Source: Amaranthus tricolor
Taxonomy: Eukaryota; Streptophyta; Magnoliopsida; Caryophyllales; Amaranthaceae
DNA: 64,000 nucleotides
Direction of reading: 5' to 3'
Assembly (NCBI RefSeq): GCF_026212465.1
Contig: NC_080053.1
Location: forward strand, 8,003,293 to 8,067,292
This document shows positions 22,700 to 36,182 of this stretch, piece after piece. The notes under the pieces were generated by a model. That model worked only from the letters and a program-made list of their open reading frames with translations. It ran no database searches and had not been told where the DNA came from. The position numbers and the translations under genes were made by a program. Position 1 is the first letter of the stretch. Every line of letters starts with the position of its first letter.

Positions 22700-23958
22700 G
22701 TTGGTTACTCTAGATGAGGTTAAGGAGTTGAATAGAGATTTTTCTAGGTTGAATTCAAAGGTCATTCAGAAAGGTGAGTTACAACATTTCGTGGGTCATT
22801 TAGCTATACCACCCTCGTCTTTTGAGAGAATACTGATTTCGCATCATAAAGACCCTAAACTGCTGAAGTTAAAGGAGCAAGCTAGCGAGGCAAAAGCAAA
22901 GGGATTCTTTATTCATAAGGATGCAAGTTTGAGGTTCAAGGGTCGATGGTGTTTACCGATGGGAGAACCAACTTTGAGGGAACGCATCTTAGATGTAGCT
23001 CATAGTTCTAAGATCATAAGCTGATGTTCTAGTGGTCGGGGATGAAGAAGGATATCGCGGAGTATGTTTCGCGTTGTTTGACCTGTCAAAAGGTTAAAAG
23101 CGAGCACAAACGACAGGGCAGTTTGCTACAGCCCTAAGAGATACCGGTGTGAAAGTGGGATAATATATTGATAGATATTATTTTGGGTCATAGTGGATTG
23201 TTTGACGAAATCTGCATGTTTCATTCCCAAGAATTGTCCTTGGGAGATGGAACAGTTGGCTCGCGCTTACATTCAGTATGTTGTATGGTTTCACGGTGTA
23301 CCCCGTACAATTGTTTCTAATAGAGATGCCCGTTATCTGTCGCAATTTTGGAAGGCATTACAGCAGGCCATGGGCTATACATTGTTGTATAGTACCTTAT
23401 TTCACCCGCAGGCCGATGGACAGATAGAGAGAACAAACCAAATTTTAGAGGACATGTTGCGTGCTATTTCCATAGAGTAGCAAAGGTCATGAGATGATCA
23501 TTTAGATCTTATCCATTTTCTTACAATAACAGTTACCAAGCGACAATTCAGATGGCTCCTTCTGAGGCTTTGTATGGGCGTTGTTGCAGATTATCTGTGT
23601 ATTAAGATGATTTCATAGAAGCAGCAACTTTGGGACCCGATTTGTTACTCCAAATGACAAAGCAAGTGAAATTGATAAGGGATAGAATGAAGGTGGCGCA
23701 GGATCGTCAAAAGTCTTATGCTAATTTTGAAGCGTCGTCTAGAAGAGTTTGATGTCGGGGACCAAGTATAGCTACGAGTTTCGCCGATGCGTGGGGTGAT
23801 TCGTTTTGGTGCTCGTGAAAAGTTGTGCCCTAGGTTTATTGGTCCTTATAAAATATTATAACATGTGAGTAAGATGGATTATTAGTCAGCTTTTCCAAAT
23901 TCCTAGGAAAACGTTCATGACGTTTTACACGTGTCACCGCTGAAAAGACATTTTGCCG
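22700..23958 (+). pseudogene. Chromovirus integrase, N-terminal to late core
   Basis: The HHCC zinc region ends with [14 protein letters not shown] near 23,060 (the His part is frameshifted). The core follows: DCLTKSACFIP near 23,195, VSNRDARYLSQFW near 23,315 and HPQADGQIERTNQ (catalytic Glu) near 23,405. Further C-terminal pieces are APSEALYGR near 23,555 and [12 protein letters not shown] near 23,930. The coding sequence is then split by a 3.5-kb insertion and resumes at 27,486. Confidence 0.82.
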
Positions 23959-24022
23959 CGATATTATAACACCCCGATATTTTCTCGATATTTTCTTCCC
24001 AATATATTTAATAATTCACTAG

Positions 24023-24513
<491 letters not shown>

Positions 24514-25451
24514 TATTATTGGGCTTGGTCATGAGATTTGCAATCCTTTTTGGCAATTAGAATTATTTGGGCCCAAACTTTTCCTTAGCCCATCTTTTAT
24601 TTTCAAAAAAAAATTTTAAAAAAAAAATAAGTAGGAAGGAAGGTGGCCGGTTCTATGGGACTCTTGGTGGAGCTTATAACTCCCTTAGGGTAATGAAGGA
24701 TCAATGCATTAATCCCATATAATTAACCCTTCTTAATTCCTTAATCATTTTCATTTTGACATCCTTTCATTTCTAAAGTTTTCAAGGATAAAAAAAAACA
24801 TATCCTCTCAAAATTCCTCCTAATTCACATTCCTAACTCCATTACCCTTCATCATTTGGTGTTTTCCTTTACAATTATAAGTGTAATTCTTAATCTATGT
24901 TGATTCTTAAGTTTTAATTTAAAATTCTATGATTATTATATATGTTATCTTATAATTCATGTTTAATTTATGAATTTAAAATTTCATGTATGATTTTGGA
25001 ATGTATTTTTCTATCTAAATTGATGAAGAATGTTTCTTTTTAGAGTTTTTAGATATGCATATATGTGAAGAATAGGATTGGTTTGTGTGACGGGTGATTT
25101 TGAAATTTATATATATATATATATATGAATGTTCATGTAAAAAAAATGTGTGCGTGTTTTTTTTATTTGGTGGAAAAGTTATTTATTTTATTGGCTAATA
25201 TGAGAAATTTATAATTTTGGTAGAAAAAAAAATATACAAATATGTATAAAGAAATTATTGTTGAACAATGAATTTAATCTCAATGATGGCTCATAAGAAT
25301 TATATAAATTTGGTCATTAATATTTGATAGGCAATGTACCATTTGGAATTCATTTCCTGATGAATTTTGGTGAATCCCGTAGGGTTAGGAAAATGGTAAA
25401 AAATCTGTTTTTGGGACACTTTTTGGCTTGAAAATAGGTTAAAAATACTTA

Positions 25452-26007
25452 CGGTCCGTTTGGTTGATGGTAATGAAGTAATGGGAATAAAATGTTGTAA
25501 TGGCAATAGTAATGAATGAATGGATATGAGAATTGGTAATGAAGATTCTTTTGTTTGGTGTGCATGACTAAAGAATGGTAATGGAAGATAATATTTCATT
25601 GATTGTATTTGGTTGTTAGTAATAAAAAATGGTAATGACTCTTAGTTTCATTATTTTATATTTGTATCTAAAAGTATTATTGTATCTAAATTATTCTATC
25701 TAATGATTCTTTTTTTAATAATAATAATATTTATTTAGATAATTATATATATTACCTTTTTTTCTTCATTATTTTTTTTCTTCAGCTCGAAACAACATTA
25801 CCTTATTTTATTACCACAGTAATACTTCATTACCATTACCGCCTAATACCAGGTTGTTTGATGGTAATAAAAATGGCCCTTTTTGGTAATTTTATTACCT
25901 TATTTTATTACCATCCATTACCATTGAAGGCATCCAAACAACCAAACTTTTCATTACTTAATTTTATTACCATTTCCGCCCTCTAATACCATGTACCAAA
26001 CGGGCCG
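25452..26007. mobile_element. MITE with CGGTCCGTTTGGT terminal inverted repeats
   Basis: The left end CGGTCCGTTTGGT and right end ACCAAACGGGCCG are inverted copies with one mismatch, flanked by TA on both sides (25450-25451, 26008-26009). Inside, GGTAATGAAGTAATGG-type words on the left face CATTACCATTACC-type words on the right, so the whole can fold back. A second internal pair (GGTTGTTTGATGG and CATCCAAACAACC) suggests two nested copies. About 556 bp, non-coding, inside the solo LTR. Confidence 0.75.
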
Positions 26008-26205
26008 TAGAGTACATTATGAATTATGAAAATGGTACCCGGGGGTTTTGACGTCTTCCGGACGCAATGGTGAAGTCCGAATTTCTATTTGGCAGTGTTA
26101 ACATACTGTTCTGGACAGAATACTAAATCTGAATTTTATTTGATGTTATGTTGTGATGAAGTATGTTGTGTGATCATGAATTGTTTGCAAGTGTGGCTTG
26201 ATGTT

Positions 26206-26230
26206 AGATGTGTGTGTGTGTGTGTGCGCG
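26206..26230. repeat. (TG)n microsatellite
   Basis: A short run of TG units ending in GCGCGCC. Confidence 0.8.
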
Positions 26231-26407
26231 CCTTGGTTGTGGTTTGAGAAAGTGTGAATATATGCTTATTCCCGTATGTACGATTGAATCGTGTAGGAAG
26301 TCGATTCGTGACGGGAAGTTGATAGTTTCATTTAAGATTTGCTTTTGCTTTCTTAAGGTACGTACACGCAGTAAAATTTTATACATCGTGGATTGGTTGT
26401 TATAAAG

Positions 26408-26408
<1 letters not shown>

Positions 26409-26505
<97 letters not shown>

Positions 26506-26526
26506 TTAATAATAATAATAATAATA

Positions 26527-26610
<84 letters not shown>

Positions 26611-26611
26611 T
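26409..26611. repeat. (AAT)n microsatellite, about 200 bp
   Basis: AAT units with two small interruptions (ATATTAAT near 26,504 and ATAGTAAT near 26,528), inside the solo LTR. Confidence 0.95.
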
Positions 26612-27485
26612 ATTGAATAGAGTGTGAAGGTGATGTTATGCTTTCTTATTCAAGAGATATAATTTCAATAACTTGATGAGTAGAGGTAGTATGACCTCAC
26701 TAACTTTAAAGTAGACGTAGTATGATGTTGATTGGTGGAAAGATTTTACTCGCGGTTTGTGGGGGCATTATGAGCCACCGCAGGGGTATGCATACTTAAC
26801 CATAGGCACCGAAGTAAGGCGTGTTGCCTATGGTAGAGACTTTCTTAGGGGTTAGCTCCCCCTAATGTATTGTCTTACTCCGAAAGTTTGGGGTTTGGTT
26901 CGGCAGTATGGCCGAAAAAGTACAGCAGTATGGCTGACTAACTCAATGAATCATTTGAAATTTATAAAAAAGTAAATAATTAACTGTAGCCGTGTGGTAA
27001 GTTTCCATTGTGCTTTATGCTATAATGTTAATGTTATAATAGATGTTTTTGCTGACGTGTACCTTTGATCTTAACGATCCTGCGATGATGTTGTTTTTCC
27101 TTTCGGGGTTAATAACTAGCAGTGAGTTAAGTTGCAGGCTGGGGAGTGAGGATTACATCTGAAGAATAAAAGAGATAGAGTACGGAAGGATTCTAATTTC
27201 GAACTCTATTAGCTTTTTAGAAATGAATTTATTCAAGAGGCGACTTCGCTCTCGAGATGTACTCCTTGGACTTTTGGTTTCATATCTTTTATCCGCTGCA
27301 AAGACTACGGTATCACTAATTAATCTACAATAACTCTCGTAGAACTCGATCCGCAAGTTTTAACTTTAAAAATTTTGTTTTCTCGTGCCTTTATGACATC
27401 TTGGTTTAACTCGGGTCCTGCTTGGTTTTCTTTTAAAATATAAAAATCTCCCTTTTAACGATCCGAGTTTTCCGGGATGTTACAT

Positions 27486-27720
27486 ATATCTCATGTTTTA
27501 GACCCCGAACCTTTAGAACTTGATGCAACCTTATCCTATGCTAAACAGCCTGTTTGAATTTTAGATACGAAAGTCCACAGTACTTGGAGAAAAGATATTA
27601 CAATGGTTAAAGTATTATGGGTAAATCATGAGCTCGAGGCGGCTACATGGGAAACCCAAACCTCCATGCGTGACAAGTACCCGCACCCATTTCAGGTAAG
27701 TGACGTTACGGGGACGTAAC
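27486..27720 (+). pseudogene. Chromovirus integrase C-terminus with chromodomain-like tail
   Basis: This continues the integrase frame after the nested solo LTR: SHVLDPEPLELD, then ILDTKV, then MVKVLWVNHELEAATWE and MRDKYPHPF. The LVKVLWxNH ... ATWE ... YP.LF order is the chromodomain-type end of Tekay/Del integrases, thought to steer insertion to heterochromatin. One stop precedes ILDTKV and another follows shortly after PHPF. Confidence 0.8.
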
Positions 27721-27917
27721 TTCCTTAAGGGGGGTAGAAGGCGATAGGAATTTCGCATGAATTAATAAATAAATCGATTTGCGTTGTTAATCAACAAGTG
27801 TGTATAGTTTGTGTTCTGGATTCTGTCGTCTATATGAGTTGTTGAGTTGTCAAGTTTTCTGAATCTGTTACGTTGTGCAAGTTACGAGGGCATAACTTCT
27901 TTTAAGAGGGCTAGTCC

Positions 27918-28860
27918 ATAACACCCGTTAAAATGACCGAATAAAATAATAATTTTTTAATTAAAAGTTAGTCGATTGAATATACTAATAATTATTCATG
28001 TATACTTTTGTTTTGCGTGTGTTTCGTCGCGTAATGACTTTTGCGTCTAACAATTAAATCGAACAATAAAGTAATTAAATTAAAAAAAAGTAAAAAAATA
28101 ATAAACCACACATGTGGTCGGTTATGAAACTCCTCCCTAATTGCCAATTAAGGGACATTTATGCTAGATAATTAAGGAAGGAATTAAGGCCTTTAATTTA
28201 GGCTTTGAAGGGGTCTAAGAAGCATTGGAATTACTTCAAAAAAATCAGAAAAATTCTCCACCTTTTTCTTTTTTTTTTTTCGGCTAAGAAGTGCAAAAGA
28301 GAGAAAAAATAGTGAGGAAATATCTTTGAGTTATTTTTAAGTGTTCAATTATGTAATTCAATCTTTAATCCTTGAAACTTATAAGTTGTTAATCCATTAT
28401 TCTTTTGCAAAAGTTTAGTTTATGAAAAGAATTTTATTCATGTGCATAATTTTTATTTTATGTAGTTTTTTTTTTCCATGATTTATAATTCTTTAACAAA
28501 ATATAGTTTGTTAGAAGAATTATGTTCATGTTGAAATATTATGTAGTTTCTTATGAATCTACATTACATTAACAAAATATAATGTGTTAAAAAGGAATGA
28601 TGTTTATGTTTTCTTTTATAAAGTTTCTTATGAATTTACATTTCTTTAACAAAATATTATTTGTTAGAAGGAATGATGTTCATGCTTTATTTTATATAGT
28701 TCTTATGAATTTATATTCCTCAACAAAATATTAATTTGTTAAGAGGGATTGTGTTTATGTCTTATTTTATATAACTTTTTATGAGTTCATAATTCTTGAA
28801 TAAAATTTAAGTTGTTAGAAGAATTATGTGTGCCTTTATTTCTTTTTAGATACATGTTCA
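27918..28860 (+). repeat. 3' LTR of the chromovirus, truncated
   Basis: It starts at ATAACACCCG after an AAGAGGG purine tract. From 28,107 to about 28,853 it matches the 5' LTR (15,732-16,620). The match ends near AGATACATGTTC, so some 1.6 kb of LTR is missing. Confidence 0.75.
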
Positions 28861-29959
28861 AATCATTTTTGTTCTTTTACAAGTGAAAGTTTAAGCTCAT
28901 AACTCTAATTTCATGATTCAATGAGGTTTTCATATTATATAAAATGATGGAGTATAAAAGATATGATACTACGTGTACGTAGCTGAAGGTAATAACGTAA
29001 AAGTCACATGAACATACTAAAAACGCTTTTTCAAATTCTTCTTATAAGTTTCCTTTTGTAAAAAAATATTCACTACCAAAACATTAACCTATGACCACTC
29101 TAACCATCATCACATAACACCCAACAAAAATTCATAAGCATAACACACAAACACACATTTTATACTCCATAAAATGGATTTTAAATTTGTTCAATCAATA
29201 GCTTAACAATTCCAAATTCAATATCCAAAGCTGTGGCGTTTTAGAACATATCAAAATCGTATCAATTTTCTGATTTTTAGAGTACATAAATATTTTAAAT
29301 GTATTTTAAAGCCCAAAAGTGCTTAAAATAAAATTTTGATTACATTACAATGTATAACAATAACATTGTTTTCATGATAATAATAACCAAACAAAAATTC
29401 AATAAAATTATTTTACTAAATAAATCTAAAAATTTCATCCCTAAAAGAAATTATACTACATAAAAAAAATTTAATTATCAAATCATAAACATATACTTTA
29501 TATTTCACAAAAATCAAACATTCCAATCATGTATAAACATGCGCTTGATGTAGAATTTATAAACAAAAGTTCTAAACATTACACTAATGTATTTAGAAAA
29601 AAAAAACCCCCTAATCATATCAAATAAAAAATTTCAAGTTTATATTCTTATAATTTATTACTTTCATGAGAAGCACAATTAAATCTACAATAGTTAAAAA
29701 GAGAACAAAGCAAGCTTGCGAGACAAAGGAAGAACGAATTTTTGGTGAAAAAAATGAGAGGGAGATGTGATGTATTGTAGGGAGGATGAGAATTTGTGTG
29801 CTTTGATTCTTGCCTCAAGTGTTGATATCATAATCTACGTTAGTTATTAATTTAGCTCGTTGTGCATAAATGTTTCAATTTTTGTAAGAAATTAAAAAAA
29901 TCTCTTGCAATTTACAACTACTCCTTTCCCTTACCAATATGGTCGGCTCCTCCTCCTAC
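28861..29959. other. AT-rich flank of the GRF gene array
   Basis: No gene, RNA or repeat recognised. It ends with a CTCCTCCTCCTACTACT stretch that merges into the first (ATT)n tract of the array. Confidence 0.4.
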
Positions 29960-29962
29960 TAC

Positions 29963-30008
<46 letters not shown>

Positions 30009-30814
30009 ACCTAATCGGCCAAAATAATAATAATTCTCAATGATTAATAAACAACAATCAAACAACCACAAGTCAAACAATAACAAAATATCATGATAAA
30101 AAACATTCACTTAATTTTTTAATTGTGTTAGTATTTACCAGCCCAAAAAATAAAAACAAAAAAAAAAGTTGGTATATTAATGCACCCAAAAGTAAAAAAA
30201 ATAAGGACCTGGAAAAAACATGAATCATCCAAGGCCAAAAGAATATAGATTTCATGAAAAACATACAATTGGAGTTCATCCTCTCTACAAATGTAACATA
30301 ACATCATACATTCTACTAAAATAATAAATAAATATGCGACATGTCACTTTTATACATGATGTTTTCCCTCCTAAATTTAAGTAGTTAAATATGAAAACTT
30401 TGAGTTTTAATTAAACTTTATTTCTTAATAAACAATAATAGTAAGAAAAAAGTCAATTCTAGAACCTTTAATTTTTTTAAAATACACTTTTATAATAAAA
30501 AAATATTTTGGGTAGCTTTGATTTTAGTAAATTAAATGAGTAAACTATTAATTATACCTTATTTACGATATAAAATAATTAAAATATAAAATAGTTGTTA
30601 ACTATAAATAACCTTATAATTAAAAACTCTTAAATTATGTAAAGTCAAAGAATTCGTCAATTTAATTATTCAGCTAACTTCAATATTTACAAAATAATAA
30701 TTAAAATCTTCTCTAGAATAATCTTACAATGATCATTATGATAAAAAAAATTATAGAAGTATATAATTTGATCATAACATAAATAAAGTGTTTGTGTATG
30801 AGTATACCGTATAT

Positions 30815-31303
30815 TCATTTCATAAAAGGAAGTTTGATATAATATTTGCACAATAAAACAACCAAAAGAGCCAAAAATTGATATTTGCTACAGTTTTTGG
30901 CCAGCTTCAACCTCCCAACATGCCAACCGTCAAATCCGTCACCAGCAACCTTGGCAGCAGCTTTCGCAAGCTCTGATCCGAAGTCAGCAACAAGACATGA
31001 TTTCTCAAACTCCGACCTACTCAACCGACTCCTCAGCATATTCACTTTATTCCTCAGTTCCTTCTTCGCCTCCACCAACTCATTAATAGTCACCCTTTGC
31101 CACACTACTTGATCGACATCAATCCACTTGAAGAACGAGCAACCCCTTCTTCCACTTTCAATGTCATATAATTTACAAGCCATGAACCTAAGCCCAGGAT
31201 TTTTGGGGGTCCAAGACCTCATCATCGCAATTTGCATTCCACAGTAGCATCTACTAGGTTGTGAGTTTTCAATGGCACGAGAAGAACCACTAGAAGAAGA
31301 CAT
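30815..31303 (-). CDS. GRF zinc-finger membrane-tail protein, array copy 1 (At4g04775-like)
   Basis: This 162-residue protein has a Ser-rich start (1-17) and a GRF-type zinc finger at about 19-62: Cys19, Cys21 (CYCG), Cys43 and Cys55 as ligands, the NPGLRF block at 35-40 and FFKWID at 57-62. A predicted coiled coil (about 74-108) and a hydrophobic C-terminal segment (about 141-156, YQFLALLVVLLCKYYI) with a short basic end look like a tail anchor. Plants have many such proteins, named only as At4g04775-like. GRF fingers elsewhere bind nucleic acid (topoisomerase III, APE2, NEIL3); the role here is unknown. The ATG at 31303 follows a CT-rich leader and is conserved in all twelve copies. Copy 1 has Ser17, Val63 and Val67; copy 3 encodes an identical protein. 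No frameshift. Confidence 0.85.
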   Translation of the reverse strand: MSSSSGSSRAIENSQPSRCYCGMQIAMMRSWTPKNPGLRFMACKLYDIESGRRGCSFFKWIDVDQVVWQRVTINELVEAKKELRNKVNMLRSRLSRSEFEKSCLVADFGSELAKAAAKVAGDGFDGWHVGRLKLAKNCSKYQFLALLVVLLCKYYIKLPFMK

Positions 31304-31680
31304 ACTAAACGGAACATCAAAGCATCAACCTACGCAATTTCACATGAAAACCCTAGAAATTGAACTTCAAAAGCAAAGAGAGAGAAAGATAAGAGTGATT
31401 TGAAATGGGAGTTGAGGGTGTAAATGGAGTGTTTATTGAGGTTGAAATGAAAGGAGCGTGAGTTAAGAAGAATTTTCAATCACGCGCACGTTTTTGGAGG
31501 TCAAAAGGGAAATTCAACGCCGAAATTTAGACAAAAGCCACCGGAATTTGAATTAAGGTGTCTAATTTAAAAAAAACGTGTCTTAAAAGGTGGTTTTTTA
31601 CAAAAAAAATTATCAAAGGTGTTTCTTTACAAAAAAACGGGTTTTAAAAGGTGTTTGTTTGCAAATTTTCCTTATTATTA
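31304..31680 (-). promoter_or_regulatory. Upstream region of array copy 1, repeated in every unit
   Basis: Directly upstream of the ATG is a pyrimidine-rich leader (CTTTCTCTCTCTTTGC, then CTAGGGTTTTC), typical of plant 5' UTRs. Further up is GTGCGCGTGATT and then, at 31,581-31,668, three imperfect copies about 40 bp apart of AAAGGTG followed by TTTACAAAA (plus-strand reading). The (ATT)n tract follows. No strong TATA box is visible. The block recurs in all units with few changes. Confidence 0.45.
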
Positions 31681-31719
31681 TTATTATTATTTTATTATTA
31701 CTATTACTATTACTATTAC

Positions 31720-31798
<79 letters not shown>

Positions 31799-32603
31799 AC
31801 CTAATCGGTCAAAATAATAATAACTCTCAATGATTAATAAACAACAATCAAACAACCACAAGTCAAACAATAACAAAATATCATGATAAAAAACATTCAC
31901 TTAATTTTTTAATTGTGTTAGTATTTATCAGCCCAAAAAATAAAAATAAAAAAAAAGTTGGTATATTAATGCACCCAAAAGTAAAAAAAATAAGGACCTG
32001 AAAAAAACATGAATCATCCAAGGCCAAAAGAATATAGATTTCATGAAAAACATACAATTGGAGTTCATCCTCTCTACAAATGTAACATAACATCATACAT
32101 TCTACTAAAATAATAAATAAATATGCGACATGTCACTTTTATACATGATGTTTTCCCTCCTAAATTTAAGTAGTTAAATATGAAAACTTTGAGTTTTAAT
32201 TAAACTTTATTTCTTAATAAACAATAATAGTAAGAAAAAAGTCAATTCTAGAACCTTTAATTTTTTTAAAATACACTTTTATAATAAAAAAATATTTTGG
32301 GTAGCTTTGATTTTAGTAAATTAAATGAGTAAACTATTAATTATACCTTATTTACGATATAAAATAATTGAAATATAAAATAGTTGTTAACTATAAATAA
32401 CCTTATAATTAAAAACTCTTAAATTATGTAAAGTCAAAGAATTCGTCAATTTAATTATTCAGCTAACTTCAATATTTACAAAATAATAATTAAAATCTTC
32501 TCTAGAATAATCTTACAATGATCATTATGATAAAAAAAATTATAGAAGTATATAATTTGATCATAACATAAATAAAGTGTTTGTGTATGAGTATACCGTA
32601 TAT

Positions 32604-33092
32604 TCATTTCATAAAAGGAAGTTTGATATAATATTTGCACAATAAAACAACCAAAAGAGCCAAAAATTGATATTTGCTGCATTTTTTGGCCAGCTTCAAC
32701 CTCCCAACATGCCAACCGTCAAATCCGTCACCAGCAACCTTGGCAGCAGCTTTCGCAAGCTCTGATCCGAAGTCAGCAACAAGACATGATTTCTCAAACT
32801 CCGACCTACTCAACCGACTCCTTAGCATATTCACTTTATTCCTCAGTTCCTTCTTCGCCTCCACCAACTCATTAATAGTCACCCTTTGCCACTCTACTTG
32901 ATCGGCATCAATCCACTTGAAGAACGAGCAACCCCTTCTTCCACTTTCAATGTCGTATAATTTACAAGCCATGAACCTAAGCCCAGGATTTTTGGGGGTC
33001 CAAGACCTCATAATCGCAATTTGCATCCCACAGTAGCATCTACTAGGTTGTGAGTTTTCAATGGCACGAGAAGAACCACTAGAAGAAGACAT
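32604..33092 (-). CDS. GRF zinc-finger membrane-tail protein, array copy 2
   Basis: Same architecture as copy 1, with all four Cys ligands kept. It differs from copy 1 at residue 27 (Ile for Met), 63 (Ala for Val), 67 (Glu for Val) and 137 (Lys for Asn). The protein is identical to copy 4. The Glu67/Ala63 form is the majority type in the array. Confidence 0.84.
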   Translation of the reverse strand: MSSSSGSSRAIENSQPSRCYCGMQIAIMRSWTPKNPGLRFMACKLYDIESGRRGCSFFKWIDADQVEWQRVTINELVEAKKELRNKVNMLRSRLSRSEFEKSCLVADFGSELAKAAAKVAGDGFDGWHVGRLKLAKKCSKYQFLALLVVLLCKYYIKLPFMK

Positions 33093-33500
33093 ACTAAACG
33101 GAACACCAAAGCATCAACCTACGCAATTTCACATGAAAACCCTAGAAATTGAACTTCAAAAGCAAAGAGAGAGAAAGATAAGAGTGATTTGAAATGGGAG
33201 TTGAGGGTGTAAATGGAGTGTTTATTGAGGTTGAAATGAAAGGAGCGTGAGTTAAGAAGAATTTGCAATCACGCGCACGTTTTTGGAGGTCAAAAGGAAA
33301 ATTCAACGCCGAAATTTAGACAAAAGCCACCGGAATTTGAATAAAGGTGTCTAATTTAAAAAAAAAAAGTGTCTTAAAAGGTGATTTTTTACAAAAAAAA
33401 ATTATAAAAGGTGTTTCTTTACAAAAAAACGGGTTTTAAAAAGTGTTTGTTTGCAAATTTTCCTTATTATTATTATTATTATTTTATTATTACTATTACT

Positions 33501-33587
<87 letters not shown>

Positions 33588-34393
33588 ACCTAATCGGTCA
33601 AAATAATAATAACTCTCAATGATTAATAAACAACAATCAAACAACCACAAGTCAAACAATAACAAAATATCATGATAAAAAACATTCACTTAATTTTTTA
33701 ATTGTGTTAGTATTTATCAGCCCAAAAAATAAAAACAAAAAAAAAAGTTGGTATATTAATGCACCCAAAAGTAAAAAAAATAAGGACCTGAAAAAAACAT
33801 GAATCATCCAAGGCCAAAAGAATATAGATTTCATGAAAAACATACAATTGGAGTTCATCCTCTCTACAAATGTAACATAACATCATACATTCTACTAAAA
33901 TAATAAATAAATATGCGACATGTCACTTTTATACATGATGTTTTCCCTCCTAAATTTAAGTAGTTAAATATGAAAACTTTGAGTTTTAATTAAACTTTAT
34001 TTCTTAATAAACAATAATAGTAAGAAAAAAGTCAATTCTAGAACCTTTAATTTTTTTTAAATACACTTTTTTAATAAAAAAATATTTTGGGTAGCTTTGA
34101 TTTTAGTAAATTAAATGAGTAAACTATTAATTATACCTTATTTACGATATAAAATAATTAAAATATAAAATAGTTGTTAACTATAAATAACCTTATAATT
34201 AAAAACTCTTAAATTATGTAAAGTCAAAGAATTCGTCAATTTAATTATTCAGCTAACTTCAATATTTACAAAATAATAATTAAAATCTTCTCTAGAATAA
34301 TCTTACAATGATCATTATGATAAAAAAAATTATAGAAGTATATAATTTGATCATAACATAAATAAAGTGTTTGTGTATGAGTATAACGTATAT

Positions 34394-34882
34394 TCATTTC
34401 ATAAAAGGAAGTTTGATATAATATTTGCACAATAAAACAACCAAAAGAGCCAAAAATTGATATTTGCTGCAGTTTTTGGCCAGCTTCAACCTCCCAACAT
34501 GCCAACCGTCAAATCCGTCACCAGCAACCTTGGCAGCAGCTTTCGCAAGCTCTGATCCGAAGTCAGCAACAAGACATGATTTCTCAAACTCCGACCTACT
34601 CAACCGACTCCTCAGCATATTCACTTTATTCCTCAGTTCCTTCTTCGCCTCCACCAACTCATTAATAGTCACCCTTTGCCACACTACTTGATCGACATCA
34701 ATCCACTTGAAGAACGAGCAACCCCTTCTTCCACTTTCAATGTCATATAATTTACAAGCCATGAACCTAAGCCCAGGATTTTTGGGGGTCCAAGACCTCA
34801 TCATCGCAATTTGCATTCCACAGTAGCATCTACTAGGTTGTGAGTTTTCAATGGCACGAGAAGAACCACTAGAAGAAGACAT
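34394..34882 (-). CDS. GRF zinc-finger membrane-tail protein, array copy 3
   Basis: The protein is identical to copy 1 (Val63, Val67, Ser17). Upstream, its (ATT)n tract has the same ACT-interruption pattern as that of copy 1. This fits copies 1-2 and 3-4 being one two-unit block duplicated over 3,579 bp. Confidence 0.84.
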   Translation of the reverse strand: MSSSSGSSRAIENSQPSRCYCGMQIAMMRSWTPKNPGLRFMACKLYDIESGRRGCSFFKWIDVDQVVWQRVTINELVEAKKELRNKVNMLRSRLSRSEFEKSCLVADFGSELAKAAAKVAGDGFDGWHVGRLKLAKNCSKYQFLALLVVLLCKYYIKLPFMK

Positions 34883-35298
34883 ACTAAACGGAACATCAAA
34901 GCATCAACCTACGCAATTTCACATGAAAACCCTAGAAATTGAACTTCAAAAGCAAAGAGAGAGAAAGATAAGAGTGATTTGAAATGGGAGTTGAGGGTGT
35001 AAATGGAGTGTTTATTGAGGTTGAAATGAAAGGAGCGTGAGTTAAGAAGAATTTTCAATCACGCGCACGTTTTTGGAGGTCAAAAGGGAAATTCAACGCC
35101 GAAATTTAGACAAAAGCCACCGGAATTTGAATTAAGGTGTCTAATTTAAAAAAAACGTGTCTTAAAAGGTGGTTTTTTACAAAAAAAATTATCAAAGGTG
35201 TTTCTTTACAAAAAAACGGGTTTTAAAAGGTGTTTGTTTGCAAATTTTCCTTATTATTATTATTATTATTTTATTATTACTATTACTATTACTATTAC

Positions 35299-35377
<79 letters not shown>

Positions 35378-36182
35378 ACCTAATCGGTCAAAATAATAAT
35401 AACTCTCAATGATTAATAAACAACAATCAAACAACCACAAGTCAAACAATAACAAAATATCATGATAAAAAACATTCACTTAATTTTTTAATTGTGTTAG
35501 TATTTATCAGCCCAAAAAATAAAAATAAAAAAAAAGTTGGTATATTAATGCACCCAAAAGTAAAAAAAATAAGGACCTGAAAAAAACATGAATCATCCAA
35601 GGCCAAAAGAATATAGATTTCATGAAAAACATACAATTGGAGTTCATCCTCTCTACAAATGTAACATAACATCATACATTCTACTAAAATAATAAATAAA
35701 TATGCGACATGTCACTTTTATACATGATGTTTTCCCTCCTAAATTTAAGTAGTTAAATATGAAAACTTTGAGTTTTAATTAAACTTTATTTCTTAATAAA
35801 CAATAATAGTAAGAAAAAAGTCAATTCTAGAACCTTTAATTTTTTTAAAATACACTTTTATAATAAAAAAATATTTTGGGTAGCTTTGATTTTAGTAAAT
35901 TAAATGAGTAAACTATTAATTATACCTTATTTACGATATAAAATAATTGAAATATAAAATAGTTGTTAACTATAAATAACCTTATAATTAAAAACTCTTA
36001 AATTATGTAAAGTCAAAGAATTCGTCAATTTAATTATTCAGCTAACTTCAATATTTACAAAATAATAATTAAAATCTTCTCTAGAATAATCTTACAATGA
36101 TCATTATGATAAAAAAAATTATAGAAGTATATAATTTGATCATAACATAAATAAAGTGTTTGTGTATGAGTATACCGTATAT

